The notes below the pieces were generated by a model. It was not told where the DNA came from and did not search any database. It saw only the letters and a program-made list of their open reading frames with translations. A program made the translations under genes and the position numbers. From positions 3,782,001 to 3,846,000 of the forward strand of contig JAVLRN010000005.1 in assembly GCA_032821775.1 (NCBI GenBank): 64,000 nucleotides of DNA, given 5' to 3'. The DNA comes from Sanguinoderma infundibulare. Taxonomy: Eukaryota; Basidiomycota; Agaricomycetes; Polyporales; Polyporaceae. Position 1 is the first letter of the stretch. Every line of letters begins with the position of its first letter. This document shows positions 1-9,337 of the stretch, piece after piece.

Positions 1-1
1 C

Positions 2-154
2 TCGAAGCCGCACATCACTGTGCCAATCATCGACACAACCAGCCTCGCGAACCTCGAGGACATCCTGGGCTCGCTCAACATGAAGCCAACCGGGGACGAG
101 ATCAAGCTCGTGGAGGAGGAGTACCGGCCGTCGGCTGTTCCTGGGCACGTTTGA
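2..154 (+). pseudogene. Aldo-keto reductase, C-terminal exon fragment
   Basis: The frame starting TCG-AAG-CCG at position 2 gives SKPHITVPIIDTTSLANLED, about 25 more residues, and a stop at 152-154. This matches the last segment of fungal NADPH-dependent aldo-keto reductases, where a SKP-x3-PI-x-GTTS-x-NLED block follows the barrel's last strands and a short Glu-rich tail ends in VxGH; here it ends VPGH. An acceptor-like AAG precedes it (18058-18060 in the array), but no upstream exon with the catalytic Asp, Tyr, Lys and His is seen in the preceding 800 bases. It is therefore probably an orphan exon of about 50 codons. The usual GTTS reads DTTS. Confidence 0.6.
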
Positions 155-1079
155 GCGACGGTACGATGCACGGTGCAGAACGATGATGATGAGACTGTTT
201 GTGGACACCTGGGCCACGGTGAGTCGATTGCAAGTCGATTGCAGCCCATTCGACCCTCGAGCGCTGGGACTGATCTGTTCTCGGCAGTTTGCGGGCACCG
301 CTTTGAACGTTCAACACGTCTCTCTCTTCTCTCCACTCCCATCGCCTGCAGCCCGCCAGGATATGCCAGCATGCTGAGACCGTCTACGCCGACAAGCAGG
401 ACCAGAACGAGCGCATGATGCAGGAGCTCACCACCCTCCATGCTTCGCTTACAGTCCCGCGTAGTACTTTCCCTCGGACGGCTCTATTCGGATTCGGTGT
501 AGTGTCGATTGGGGGTGATCCCGGCGAGTATATGCGCAGGTGAGCGGTGCCTATTTGTAAACTCTGTGGCACGTTAACTTATTTTCATTCCACCCATTTC
601 CCTCAGTCTTCTTCGGGCCCTCCTCAGAGTTGTTATCGGAGGCCGCTGTCGAGCTCCTGGGCCGTGCTTTTCCAAGTCTCCCGGCCCGGTCGCGTGGATG
701 ACCGCGATCTTCCGCAGAACGTCTCGGAGTTGTCCGCGTCTGACCCGTTGGACGTGGCTCTGCGGCTGTCGAGCAGCGAGCAGCGAGCAGCGATTGTGAG
801 CTCGCTCGAGCCTCTCTGGCCTCTGGCTCCCGGATGCCCGGGCCCGCACTCCGTCCCGGCCTTCCGTTGACTTTTCTGGTGCACACCGCTCCCAGGCCAC
901 TTCCCCCGCCCATTTTTCGAAGATTGCTCTCCGACTCTCCGGCTTTGTCGAGGAAGCAGGCAGCTCCCCTGGCAATGGTGGCCATCCGTTCGAGGTCTGG
1001 GCGATTGCCATCGTCTACGATGGTTCGTGGATGATGTCGTCCGGATTAGCTTGATTCTGACCGTTCTTTTTTTGCAGAG
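155..1079. other. Unassigned stretch with exon-like scraps
   Basis: No gene could be assigned. There are plausible splice signals, for example a GTGAGT donor near 218 and a CAG acceptor near 286. Short open stretches include ETVYADKQDQNERMMQELTT near 380-440 and a block near 610-720 reading FFGPSSELLSEAAVELLGRA. These look like remnants of coding exons, but I recognise no family. A 7-bp tandem repeat (GAGCAGC three times) lies at 771-791. Confidence 0.4.
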
Positions 1080-1216
1080 AGTTGTTCCGTACACAGGCGA
1101 GTAGGCGGATGTCCACAAGGTTGGCTACGACGACATTGGTTGATGCAAGTCCGGCGACCTTGTACACATCGCTCGCTCCCCGTGTTAGGCCCCCACGGGG
1201 TATCCTCATGTACGGT
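1080..1216 (+). pseudogene. Cdc48/p97-like AAA ATPase relic
   Basis: After a T-rich tract and CAG acceptor near 1077, the sequence reads VGYDDIGG, then a stop, then CKSGDLVHIA. A frame change leads to RPPRGILMYGP around 1187-1216. In Cdc48/p97 the block VGYDDIGGC is separated from PPRGILMxGPPGTGKT (Walker A) by about 25 residues; here the spacer is shortened, a TGA and a TAG interrupt it, and Walker A is lost after GP. What remains is a decayed fragment of the region entering the D1 ATPase domain. The match rests on two short blocks in the right order. Confidence 0.5.
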
Positions 1217-1714
1217 CCTGCTCTGACGTGATCCCTCTCCTCCATATCAGCATGCGGCACACAATGGCGAGACGTCTTGATGCCGGTCTTGATCTGGGGT
1301 GCGTTAGGCAGAGGCTTTGGCTCATTGGTGCGTTCTGTCGTTTGACGGTGTCACGCGCAGAGCTGAAGGATCGCGATTGGGGCGCACAGCTCAACCGGTT
1401 TACGCACGAAATCCACCCCGCCCTACGTGATGCGCGGCAAGGCCGATTTGCCGTCGGTTTCATCTAAAGAACGCGTGAGTACCGCAGCATACCACATATC
1501 CACCGCCTCAGGCCTCGCCTGCCTTCCTGTCGCAGCGCCGCAGCGTCTTCCTACAGTTTTCTCGCGAATATTTCCACCGCCTCTGCCCTCATACTTAAAG
1601 AGCCGGGGTCCACCTCATTTACTCCACTGCATATCGAGTTTCGCCTCTCCCTCTGCCTGCGCCACCGCCGCGGTGCTCTCCTCTGTTTTCTTCGACATAG
1701 CCAGTCTTCTGAAC
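1217..1714. other. Unassigned stretch before cyclin relic
   Basis: It contains a possible two-exon reading frame starting at the ATG near 1252, with an intron at about 1328-1362 (GTGCGT donor, GCGCAG acceptor) and ending at 1467. The product is not recognisable. The rest, up to 1714, is pyrimidine-rich with a TACTTAAAGAG element near 1591 and could be the former promoter of the cyclin gene. Confidence 0.3.
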
Positions 1715-2361
1715 ATGAACGAACCGACAAGCCTCGTACCTGCTGCATTCCTCAACACGAAAGTCTTGGAGATGGTCAGCACTGAAGTGAACTGTGGTGT
1801 CATCGGTGCGTGGCGCAGTGTGGCGTGCTGTACGTGTGCTTACACTGCGACTGCCAGAATATTTTGTCGACGTGCTCATCGCTGCGGTCGCGCGCGTCAT
1901 AATCGCGTGGCGGTATACGGCAGCGTTCCAGCTGAAGACCCTCGTCCTCATGCGCTGCGTCACCGACTACATCACCCGCGGCCTTCTCGACGCGCACACC
2001 ATTCTAATGGCTATCGTCTATCTCTCGGATATGCGACTGGATACTTAGGACACGGGGGATTTTGTCTGCGAACGGCTCGCGATGGGAGCGCTCATGCTCG
2101 CCCATAAGGTGCGTCGCGCTTGCCACCTCCCGGCATCCACGGCCTTGACTTAATTATAGCGTCCGGGCGTGTGCAGAGCATCAACGAACCTTCGTACCCG
2201 GCGGACGTGTGGGTCCAGCTCTCGCAGATCGCGTTCGGCCAGCACCTGACGAAAAAGGATCCAAGGCGCGCAAGGGACACGGGCGTGCAATTTTCGACCG
2301 GCAAAAGGTTGGATGTCCGTCGACGCGAGGGACATGCAGTACCTTCGCCGTCACCTCTGTC
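1715..2361 (+). pseudogene. PCL-type (Pho85) cyclin, broken
   Basis: From the ATG at 1715 the first exon gives SLVPAAFLNTKVLEMVSTEV. It splices at 1806-1857 (GTGCGT to CCAG) in phase into EYFVDVLIAAVARV, then a cyclin-fold core FVTDYITRG-like (here CVTDYITRGLLDAHTILMAIVYL). Family cyclins then have a DTGDFVCERLFLGALxLAHK helix; here it reads DTGDFVCERLAMGALMLAHK but an in-frame TAG at 2046-2048 precedes it. A second intron (2109-2175) leads to YPADVWVQLSQIAFGQHLTKKD, after which the frame breaks; SVDARDMQYLRRHL appears in another frame. Such cyclins activate Pho85-like kinases in phosphate and morphogenesis control. The nonsense codon and frameshift make a full product unlikely. Confidence 0.65.
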
Positions 2362-2370
2362 GTTGCTGAT

Positions 2371-3134
2371 TCCACCCCTACCCCCGCCGTCCTGCACGCG
2401 AAGACCGCCGCGCGCAACGTCCCGTTTCCCGCACGGGCTGCGACAGCAAACGACACCGCCGCGGACGACACGCCCCGTGCGCGCATCTCGCTCGTCACAC
2501 CGAAGCCGAACGCACACGGCGTCCCGCAGGATAAGCCGTCCGCGCCACAGGAACCCTCAACACGCCCAATGGTCCGCGCGGACGGCGCCCGTGCGGTTTC
2601 GGCACCGCGTTTCGACTCTGCGAAGACGGCGCGGAAGAAGTCTGGTGAGCCTCTCGATCTGTCTGTCGTGACTGGCATGCCGTCGACACAGAGCGAGGCG
2701 AGCATGCAGATGAAGTCGGTCCACTTCTACGCCCGCTTGGAGCACGTCAAGCTCTTCGTGGCCGAACAGAAGCCCCTGACCATCTCTCGCGAGGGCTCCC
2801 CGACAGACACGAGCGGCAGGGAAAGCGACTTGCCCAGTCTCATCTTTGGCCCGAAGAACGTTGCGGAGCAAGAGAAGATGCTCACCATGACCGTCACCAA
2901 TATGCCCGCCGCGCCACGTGCGGACGCCGACGTCGCCCTCGAGGGGCTTGCTCTTTCCAAAGACGGTCTTTCCCCAACGGCCGCGTGCGCGTGCGCAACA
3001 TCGCCTTCGAAAAGTGGCTCGCCGGCCGCCTCACGGTCGACTACTGGCAGACGACGAGCGATGTCAGGGCAAAGTATCTCGACTCGATACCTGGCGGCGT
3101 CTTCGATCGGTTCACGTTCACCATCCGCCCGTAG
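2371..3134 (+). pseudogene. Glycogen-targeting PP1 regulatory subunit (CBM21), broken
   Basis: The open frame gives a low-complexity Ala/Pro-rich N-part, then KSVHFYARLEHVKLFVAEQK, whose KSVHF fits the PP1-docking RVxF motif. Next come an acidic linker, TMTVTNMPAAPRADADVALE and LALSKDGLS. A one-base shift near 2970 is needed to continue as NGRVRVRNIAFEKWLAGRLT and VDYWQTTSDVRAKYLDSIPG, ending FDRFTFTIRP and a stop at 3132-3134. This is the front of a CBM21 starch/glycogen-binding domain. The terminal WDNN-x3-NY part is absent. Gac1/Pig1-like proteins bring phosphatase 1 to glycogen synthase. The coding body begins right against the broken cyclin with no intergenic space. A 47-bp intron-like segment at 2645-2691 would not preserve the frame. 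Confidence 0.68.
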
Positions 3135-3480
3135 CCCTCGTTTTCGCCTTCCCCTTTGCCTTCACCTGTGCCTTTGCCTTTGCCTGCACCTTCGCCTTCA
3201 CCTCTGTCTTCGCCTTCTTCGTGACCGGTTTTCTCCCAGCGGGCTTCTTCGGAGTTTTCGCCACCTTCGCCCGCGGCGGTGGCAGCAAGCCGTGAGGACT
3301 TGCTCCTCGTCCATGCTGCGGCCCAGGCTGCCGCTCATCCTCCGCTACGGCGGCGATGGCCGGCGGGGCCACCAACGGCGAGGCCGGAGTAAGTGTCGTT
3401 TGCGGGTCGGGACTGACTTGTGTACAGTGGAGTATTTGATACCGATGGACTTGTCGAGCGGATGAGTTGACGGCTCCCAT
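3118..3480 (-). other. Lysine/alanine-rich reverse ORF, doubtful gene
   Basis: The minus strand is open for 120 codons. Its last 50 are strongly basic (KVAKTPKKPAGRKPVTKK, then a KAK/VKA run), resembling a linker-histone H1 tail or another nuclear basic protein. The run comes from hexanucleotide repetition of the CCTTTG/CCTTCG kind on the plus strand (about 3135-3230), so it could be repeat-driven. No H1 globular domain is seen. Equivalent ORFs lie at 21177-21539, 39236-39598 and 57295-57657. Confidence 0.25.
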
Positions 3481-3547
3481 ACGGTTGTGTGCGCGGTAGT
3501 CCTAGAAACTTGCCCTGTGTTAGTACCCCTATGAGCTTCCCTGTATG

Positions 3548-3855
3548 TAGTTCGCCTTTGCGTGTGCGTAGTTCGCCTTTGCGTGTACGTAGTTCGCCTT
3601 ACCCTGTACCTAATTCGCCTTCCTGTACATAGTGAGGTACCTAGTTCGCAGTCCGGTGCTCCTACTGAGCTTCCCGTGTACCTAGTTCGCCTTACCCTGT
3701 ACCTAGTCCGCCTTCCCCTGTACCTAATTCGCCTTCCTGTACATAGTGAGGTACCTAGTCCGCCTTCCTGTGCTCCTACTGAGCTTCCCGTGTACCTAGT
3801 TCGCCTTACCCTGTACCTAGTCCGCCTTCCCCTGTACTCAGTCCGCCTTCCTGTG
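3548..3855. repeat. Minisatellite with 114-bp higher-order period
   Basis: Short blocks of about 20 bases based on CCTGTACCTAGTTCGCCTTA follow one another, with variants TAATTCGCC and TAGTCCGCC. A longer block containing GTGCTCCTACTGAGCTTCCC recurs with a 114-base spacing (3661 and 3775). The three frames are mostly open because of the repeat, so any ORF here is not evidence of a gene. Confidence 0.85.
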
Positions 3856-3861
3856 CAGTGA

Positions 3862-4354
3862 CAGAGTCAAGGGCTTGTCGCGGTCACTTTCTGTGTGCCA
3901 AGCGACGCGAGATCGCGATCTGCCCGGACACGACATGTCACGGCACGCGCGCGTGTGACACGCCCCGATCGAGCCCCGCGCGCGGCAAAGCTCAGACTCG
4001 AAGCTAACGTCGACCATGGCACGACCAGCCCACCGCCGCCCTCGCCGTCTCCACCACTTCCAACCCGATCGCCAACCCCATGCGCACACAGTCGCACACT
4101 CGAGCTTGGGCCCTCGTCTCGTCCTGCCGCTCGTCCTCGTTGGTCTCTGAGTTGCTGTCCCTCGCACCGAATCATGCCTTGGTAACTCGCTCAAGACGAC
4201 CATCGTGAGTTCCAAGTCCCCAGCTTCTGAATCCCTCTCCCCATCGCTTTCCCACAAGCGCTCGTTACTGCCAGCGAGCAAGCTACCGCGGTTACAAAGC
4301 ATGCTCATTGTGTTCCCTGTCCCTCCAGCGACCGCACCATACAACGCCATTATA
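3862..4354 (+). promoter_or_regulatory. 5' flank and likely 5'-UTR intron of large gene
   Basis: Between the minisatellite and the large gene lies a CT-rich stretch with a good intron: donor GTGAGT at 4205, acceptor CCTCCAG ending at 4328, length 124. Splicing it out places the ATG at 4355 shortly after the junction, which supports that start. Upstream ATGs at 4016 and 4173 open only short frames. Copy 3 differs by one base at 40117 (3999 here). Confidence 0.4.
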
Positions 4355-6487
4355 ATGCGTACGTGCAGGGCACGCCCCGACGACCAGGCTCCTTCCAGCT
4401 CGCGCCCTTCTGTTCTCCCAACTTCTTCTACCCATTCATCCTTTCAACCGTGGCGAACTCCGCCACACCTATGCAACATCGCGAAGCTCTCCCGGCCTGG
4501 TCCCTCTTACCTCGACACTCCAGCCCAACTGGATTTACGCGCCAAATCCACCCCGCCTTGCGATCAACATCGTCCACCCCACCCGGTCTATCCATCGCCC
4601 CCGTTGACCGACGGCGGTCTTGCATCGACAGTTCCCCTTCCTGACGTCTCTGGAGAATACCCACACAAGCAAGAGTGCTCGCATTTTCGAGAACAAGTCG
4701 TCCATGAGAACATGTCACACGATGGCGCCCGACACATGGCGCCGTTATCCCCGCCGCCCACCGTACTTGTCCGTACATCGGAGCTGCCGGATGCAGGTCA
4801 GGTTCACGATCAAGAGCATGGGGTGGAGAGCTGGAGGTATAGAGAAGATCTGCAGGACGGGAGTCCAGGCGCGCCACTGTTCCCGCCGGTACGTGATGAT
4901 TCTGGATACGAAGAGTTTGGGTCGCAGGGAGGATGCGAGGATGACCGCAAGCTCGCCGGCTCTCAAGGTGGCTACACCTTGATCGAGCCGACCTCGGTAT
5001 GGGTTCCTCATTCGCCGTTGAATATGGACGAGGGTCTGTCGATGGAGATGCCGTCCTTGGATGGCTTCCTGCCTGGCCTTCATGGTGGCGGTCGAAGTAG
5101 CGGGCATTCCGACGCTCTCATCTCTCCGATTAGCCCCACGGATTCGGTTTCCGGCTCTGCTATGGACTGGACGTACAGCCCCAGCCATACGTTGGTCGAC
5201 GTACTTTCCCCTCCGTCCTCTCCGAAGCCTATCGGGCTTTCTCTTGAGCTGCCCGGACTCGACTCGTCGCTTGGCTTTCCTCTCCATCATGCGCTACCCG
5301 TACAACAGCCCTCTCCACTGTCGCCTGTCGAGATTCCTTTCGGCCAACGCGTTCCCCATTGGTTCCACGGCCAACCGTCCTTTGGTGAGCCATCGGCCTC
5401 GAACCCGTCCGCACCTCTTCCGGAGGACCACGATCCTTTCTTCCCCTTCTCCCACTCGTCCCTCCTGCGTCCCCAGTCTGCGGATCTCGACTCTGAATAC
5501 TCCGACACTGTGATGCCTTCCGAGGACGGTGACATTGCAGAGTTGCCACCACCATCTCCTCGCAGACGACCTCTCAACGACCTTCACGACCCCACACTCC
5601 CCCATGGGGACGTATGCCTTACGCCCGTGCCGCGATCTCCCCATATGAACATTCTTGACATGGACGATACGGCAGAGCCTCCGGCTTCTCCGCACTCCCC
5701 ACATACCCTTCTCCCCGAGTTCGACGACGAGGATCATTCCATGTTTCCGGAACCCCCTATGGAGACGATCTCGCCCTCGCTTCTTGGCGGTGCGCCGGAG
5801 CCTCAGGCCGGTCTCGGTTTGTTCCTGCAGTCGGATCCGCCACTTGCGCGCTCCCCATCGCCCGACGAGGATGACTTTGGGTTCCTTGACATCCAAATGG
5901 ATCCGGAATCGGCCAACGTCGAGGTCGACGAATTCCTCGCCCTCCGCACTCTTCGCAAGAACGCTCTGGCCGAGGAACGTGCGGCACGCATGGCCGAGGC
6001 TGAGCTGGGCGAGCGGATTACCGCGGTCGCGAGCTCACTGCTGCCTCCAGCGCACTCCGACCCGGATGCGATGGACACGGACCCAGTCGTACTCGATGCT
6101 ACCGAGAAGCGCCTTCGCAAGCGCGAGCTGCACTCCCTCATGGACATGCGCGCTGAGGCGCATCGTACGCGCAAGCTGCAGAAACAACGGTCCAAGGAGA
6201 TCGGGGCCCTGCTCGACTTCAAGATGCACGCCCCGATGTCGCCTATGGAGGGTCTGCCGCCGCTCGTTGGTGGAGGCAAGGGGTGGACGAAGACGATCGC
6301 GCACCTCGTCGCGCACATGGTGCTGCGACGCCGCGATCGGAGTCGCCCGCTGGAGAACAAGGCCCCTACACCCGTGTCTCCCGTGCCGAGACCGACGACG
6401 GGCCTGCGCCGCTGTGTCTCTGCCGAAGATGTCCTGCTGATGTCCTCGGGTTCGGAAGAGGACGAAGACTATGACATGGAGCTGTGA
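4355..6487 (+). CDS. Large Ser/Pro-rich protein of unknown function
   Basis: An uninterrupted frame of 710 codons; a start at 4301 (728 codons) is also possible, but it lies inside the putative 5' intron. I do not recognise the family. The first two thirds are low-complexity, rich in Ser, Pro, Asp and SP/TP sites, and probably disordered. From about residue 520 there is a helical segment (DEFLALRTLRKNALAEERAA) and near 583-625 a basic helical segment (EKRLRKRELHSLMDMRAEAH and on to KQRSKEIGALLDFKM). Near 640-665 comes GGKGWTKTIAHLVAHMVLRR, and the end is acidic (SEEDEDYDMEL). There is no signal peptide or membrane span. It is the longest intact gene in the unit and has an inverted partial copy at 13811-14988. 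A transcriptional or scaffold role is only a guess. Confidence 0.75.
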   Translation: MRTCRARPDDQAPSSSRPSVLPTSSTHSSFQPWRTPPHLCNIAKLSRPGPSYLDTPAQLDLRAKSTPPCDQHRPPHPVYPSPPLTDGGLASTVPLPDVSGEYPHKQECSHFREQVVHENMSHDGARHMAPLSPPPTVLVRTSELPDAGQVHDQEHGVESWRYREDLQDGSPGAPLFPPVRDDSGYEEFGSQGGCEDDRKLAGSQGGYTLIEPTSVWVPHSPLNMDEGLSMEMPSLDGFLPGLHGGGRSSGHSDALISPISPTDSVSGSAMDWTYSPSHTLVDVLSPPSSPKPIGLSLELPGLDSSLGFPLHHALPVQQPSPLSPVEIPFGQRVPHWFHGQPSFGEPSASNPSAPLPEDHDPFFPFSHSSLLRPQSADLDSEYSDTVMPSEDGDIAELPPPSPRRRPLNDLHDPTLPHGDVCLTPVPRSPHMNILDMDDTAEPPASPHSPHTLLPEFDDEDHSMFPEPPMETISPSLLGGAPEPQAGLGLFLQSDPPLARSPSPDEDDFGFLDIQMDPESANVEVDEFLALRTLRKNALAEERAARMAEAELGERITAVASSLLPPAHSDPDAMDTDPVVLDATEKRLRKRELHSLMDMRAEAHRTRKLQKQRSKEIGALLDFKMHAPMSPMEGLPPLVGGGKGWTKTIAHLVAHMVLRRRDRSRPLENKAPTPVSPVPRPTTGLRRCVSAEDVLLMSSGSEEDEDYDMEL

Positions 6488-7401
6488 CTTGCCGTTCCTC
6501 TGAGCAAAATGGTGCGCCGCGCCTATCACTATCTACTTTAGTTTTCCTGTCGCTGACCTAATCTCGTACCTCGTCTTCCCTCTCCGCGCCCATACCCACG
6601 TCGCGCACTGTATCCATAGGCTGGAAGACAACAGTGTACTATACTAAGTCCCCCATGCGATCCCACCCCCTTGTGTAGCTATTACGTGTTGTCATAGTCC
6701 GTCGATTTCCGCAGCGCATACCCTTGCTTTCATCTATTCCCTTCTCCGCGTCCGTATGTTTTCGCACTGTAAGTAAATGCAATGTGGACTTCTGCCCGCC
6801 CGTGGGCCCGTGGCCTCGGTTTTGTTTACCTGATCTTCATTGCGTGTTCAGATGATAGTGGTGCTTGATTGCTGTGGACGTGTGCGTGAACCTGGATCGT
6901 TCTAAACGTGGGCCTGTAGCGCACCGATCGCTTCACTGTCAGGAACGCGGCGAGACCTTGCGACGCCGCAGTTCGTCGAGAGATGCGGCTTGGCGGGACG
7001 AGCGCGGCAGTTGTTCCTCGCACAAAGGACGCGACTGTAAGTTACGACCTCGCCGCGTGCAACGTTAAACACGGCGATTTGGGCGCGCTCGAGTGGAATC
7101 CCCGGGACTCGGAGTGGTGGCCCCAGGTGTCTGTTGAGAAGACAGCCTATCCGAGGAATATGACACCCAATCAGGAGCGTGCCTCGGTGCAAAGTTCAAA
7201 AGCAGGTATACATATTATTTGGACCCATGTACAGCAGAGTCGCGGGGCGACTCGCGAGTAAGGAGGAGCACGTTATTAAGTTTACAGTGACCTCGAGACC
7301 TATAATTACCACTCTGCAGTTGTGCACGACTCTTCTCAAGACATCTCAGCTCTCTGACTGACTCCACGCCAATCCCTTCAGAAGACCTGACTCCTGAGGC
7401 G
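6488..7401. other. 3' flank of large gene and unassigned DNA
   Basis: The first 350 bases look like a 3'-UTR and terminator area. An open frame at 6983-7261 on the plus strand includes GDLGALEWNPRDSEWWPQVS with a GTATAC donor near 7206, which could be a remnant exon. Its frame is kept in copy 4 despite several substitutions (61110-61421), but I recognise no family. Confidence 0.35.
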
Positions 7402-9008
7402 TCAAGCTTCGACCGCCTCGCCCACAGTCGTGCCCGCAGCACCGTGGAGCCGGTCCACAGGCCCCGGTCCGCCACCGCCTGTCTGTGCTGACTGCGAGAG
7501 CGTCTGCTGGTCCGGCGCGGCATGCGGCTGCAGCTCCTCCTGGCGCACCCCACGCTTGTCCAGCGCGTACGCCCTGCATGCCTCGCGGCTGTGCACCAGC
7601 CGCGGGTCCTCGCGGTCCCACGCGTGGATGGTGAACCCGGGAAAGTTGTACTCAAGCAGCTCCTTGAGGTCGGGCAGCATGAGCGGGTCCGGGCTGTACG
7701 TGCCGCTGTTGTTGTCGATCACGAGCTCCCACTGGACGCGCTCGTCCGGGATGTCGTCCGTCAAGTTCTCCCAGCCGCCGGCGGGGCGCGGGTGGAACTC
7801 GCCCGAGTAGCGCACGGCGGGGGCGCAGTTGGCGTGGAGCGCGTGCTTGGAGGCAAAGTCAACGAAGAAGGCGGCGCCGGTCTAGGAGAACCGGAACGAG
7901 TCGTCGTCGACGGCGATGACGGAAGTGTACACTGCGGGCTTGACGCGGTGTGCGAACGGCGACGGCGACGGCGCGCTCGTACTCGCTCTCGCTCTCGCGC
8001 TCGCGCTGGAAGCGGTCGCGCGTGGACTCATCGCTGACGCCAGGGTGGGGAGCAGGCGGCTCGAGTGCCCAGGAGTGCCGGATGGAACGGAGCCGCTGTC
8101 TGTCCCGATGCCGACGCTGCCGTGCAGGAGCAGGCGGAAGACGTCCTCTGGGCCGTCGATGACCCCGAACGCGTTCGCGGTCGAGCGCGCGTAGAGCATG
8201 CGGTGGCCGGCCTGGATAGTGGAACGCAACGCGATGGAGGTAGGGCCCTGGAAGATGGCCTGGGCGGCCTTGTAGTTCGTGTTCCAGTTCTGCACCGTGT
8301 CGCCGAAGAACATGCGGACGCCCTTGATGTACATCTTCCATGTCGAATACAGGCGAGCGTCGTTGAGGTTCGTGAGCAGACCGACGGTCGGAGAGAAGTG
8401 GCGGGAGAAGCGGATGGGGCCGTCGAAGACGTACTGCCTGCGTTCCGCCTTATGATCCGTCGACGGCGTGGATTCGATCTAATTGGGAGTCAGTCAGTAC
8501 CATCGTCCTACGTCGCGTGAGGATGCGGCCTACGTTCAGCCAAAATGTGCCCCGATTTTTTCGGATGGCGATGCTCTCGACGGTGCATTCCTTCGCGCCA
8601 GGAGCGATTGATAAAGAGAATTTTCCGATGTGATCGTCCGTGACGCTGCTGACCTCCACCGTGAGGATGGCGGCATTTGGGACGGGGGGAAAGCGTATTC
8701 GGCTTCACCGTCGATCTGCAAACAACACGCGACGGTAAGTGATCGAGATTGGAGCCAGATCAACGGTGACCCTCGGCTACACCGCGTATTCCAAGAGAAT
8801 CGCTCAGTGCAGAGGCACAATGGGCACCTTCCATGAAACGTGGAACGTACACAAATGATAGCTTGTCGCCCAATTTCGCGATGAAATAGGGGTCCGCGGA
8901 GCCCACAACGTCCATCTTTGGCAGCCCAGACGCGCCGATGAACTTGATCGTGAGGTCGACAAAGTCGGCATGGCTTTCCGTCGTCATTGAGGCCGTTTTT
9001 TGGTCCAT
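7402..9008 (-). pseudogene. C2-domain protein, broken
   Basis: From the minus-strand ATG at 9006-9008, exon 1 (to 8851) encodes DLTIKFIGASGLPKMDVVGS followed by ADPYFIAKLGD, the Ca2+-loop end of a C2 domain. After an intron (GTACGT donor at 8850; acceptor at 8716) the frame continues STVKPNTLSP. The expected VWNE segment is missing and the frame shifts at the G/C run near 8685-8689 to PNAAILTVEVSSVTDDHIGK. A last exon from about 8478 carries YVFDGPIRFSRHFSPTVGLL and a long conserved C-terminal region (TYSPDPLMLPDLKELLEYNF, DREDPRLVHSREACRAYAL). An in-frame TAG at 7882-7884 interrupts it after DDDSFRFS. C2 domains bind phospholipids; the C-terminal region is typical of an uncharacterised fungal family. 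The two lesions argue for a dead gene. Confidence 0.65.
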
Positions 9009-9337
9009 CTTGGCGAGGGATGCGATATTGTGGAGGGTATCGACGAGTCGAGATATCCGTATCGGGTTTCTACGCCCCCCTGGCATTCACGACGTGGGAT
9101 GTTGTCTCTGTGCGTCTGTCGATGACTCTGCCGTCAGGTGGGAAGACTCACAATAGACTGAGACAGCCGATTTATGAGCTTGTGTATGGGTCAAACGAGA
9201 GAGAGGTGCCAGCTTCCTTCTGACTGTGGCGCGGCCGGGATCAGGCACAGCCTCCCGCTTACGGCCAAGCCTTTGGCCAGACGCACTGATAGGCACCGGG
9301 AGGTCGTGTCTCCATTCTACGGTGTGTAGGCGAGGCA
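9009..9337. other. Unassigned flank upstream of the C2 gene
   Basis: The 5' flank of the minus-strand C2 gene. I see no clear promoter element and no supported gene. Confidence 0.3.

Noticed and set aside
1427..2107. A 226-codon plus-strand frame
   Set aside because: It crosses the cyclin's first intron in a different frame from the cyclin motifs and has no recognisable content.
3548..3855. CRISPR-like array
   Set aside because: Blocks are contiguous variants without unique spacers, and the sequence is eukaryotic.
3562..3861. A 99-codon open frame
   Set aside because: It is a translation of the minisatellite; the periodic protein reflects the DNA repeat.
4205..4354. N-terminal extension of the large protein starting at GTG 4205
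   Set aside because: GTG is not expected as a start here, and 4205 coincides with a good GTGAGT splice donor.
5294..6440. Long frames overlapping the large gene (minus 5294-5896 and 5803-6360, plus 5655-6440)
   Set aside because: They are other-frame readings of the large gene's GC-rich coding sequence, Arg/Ser-rich, and resemble nothing.
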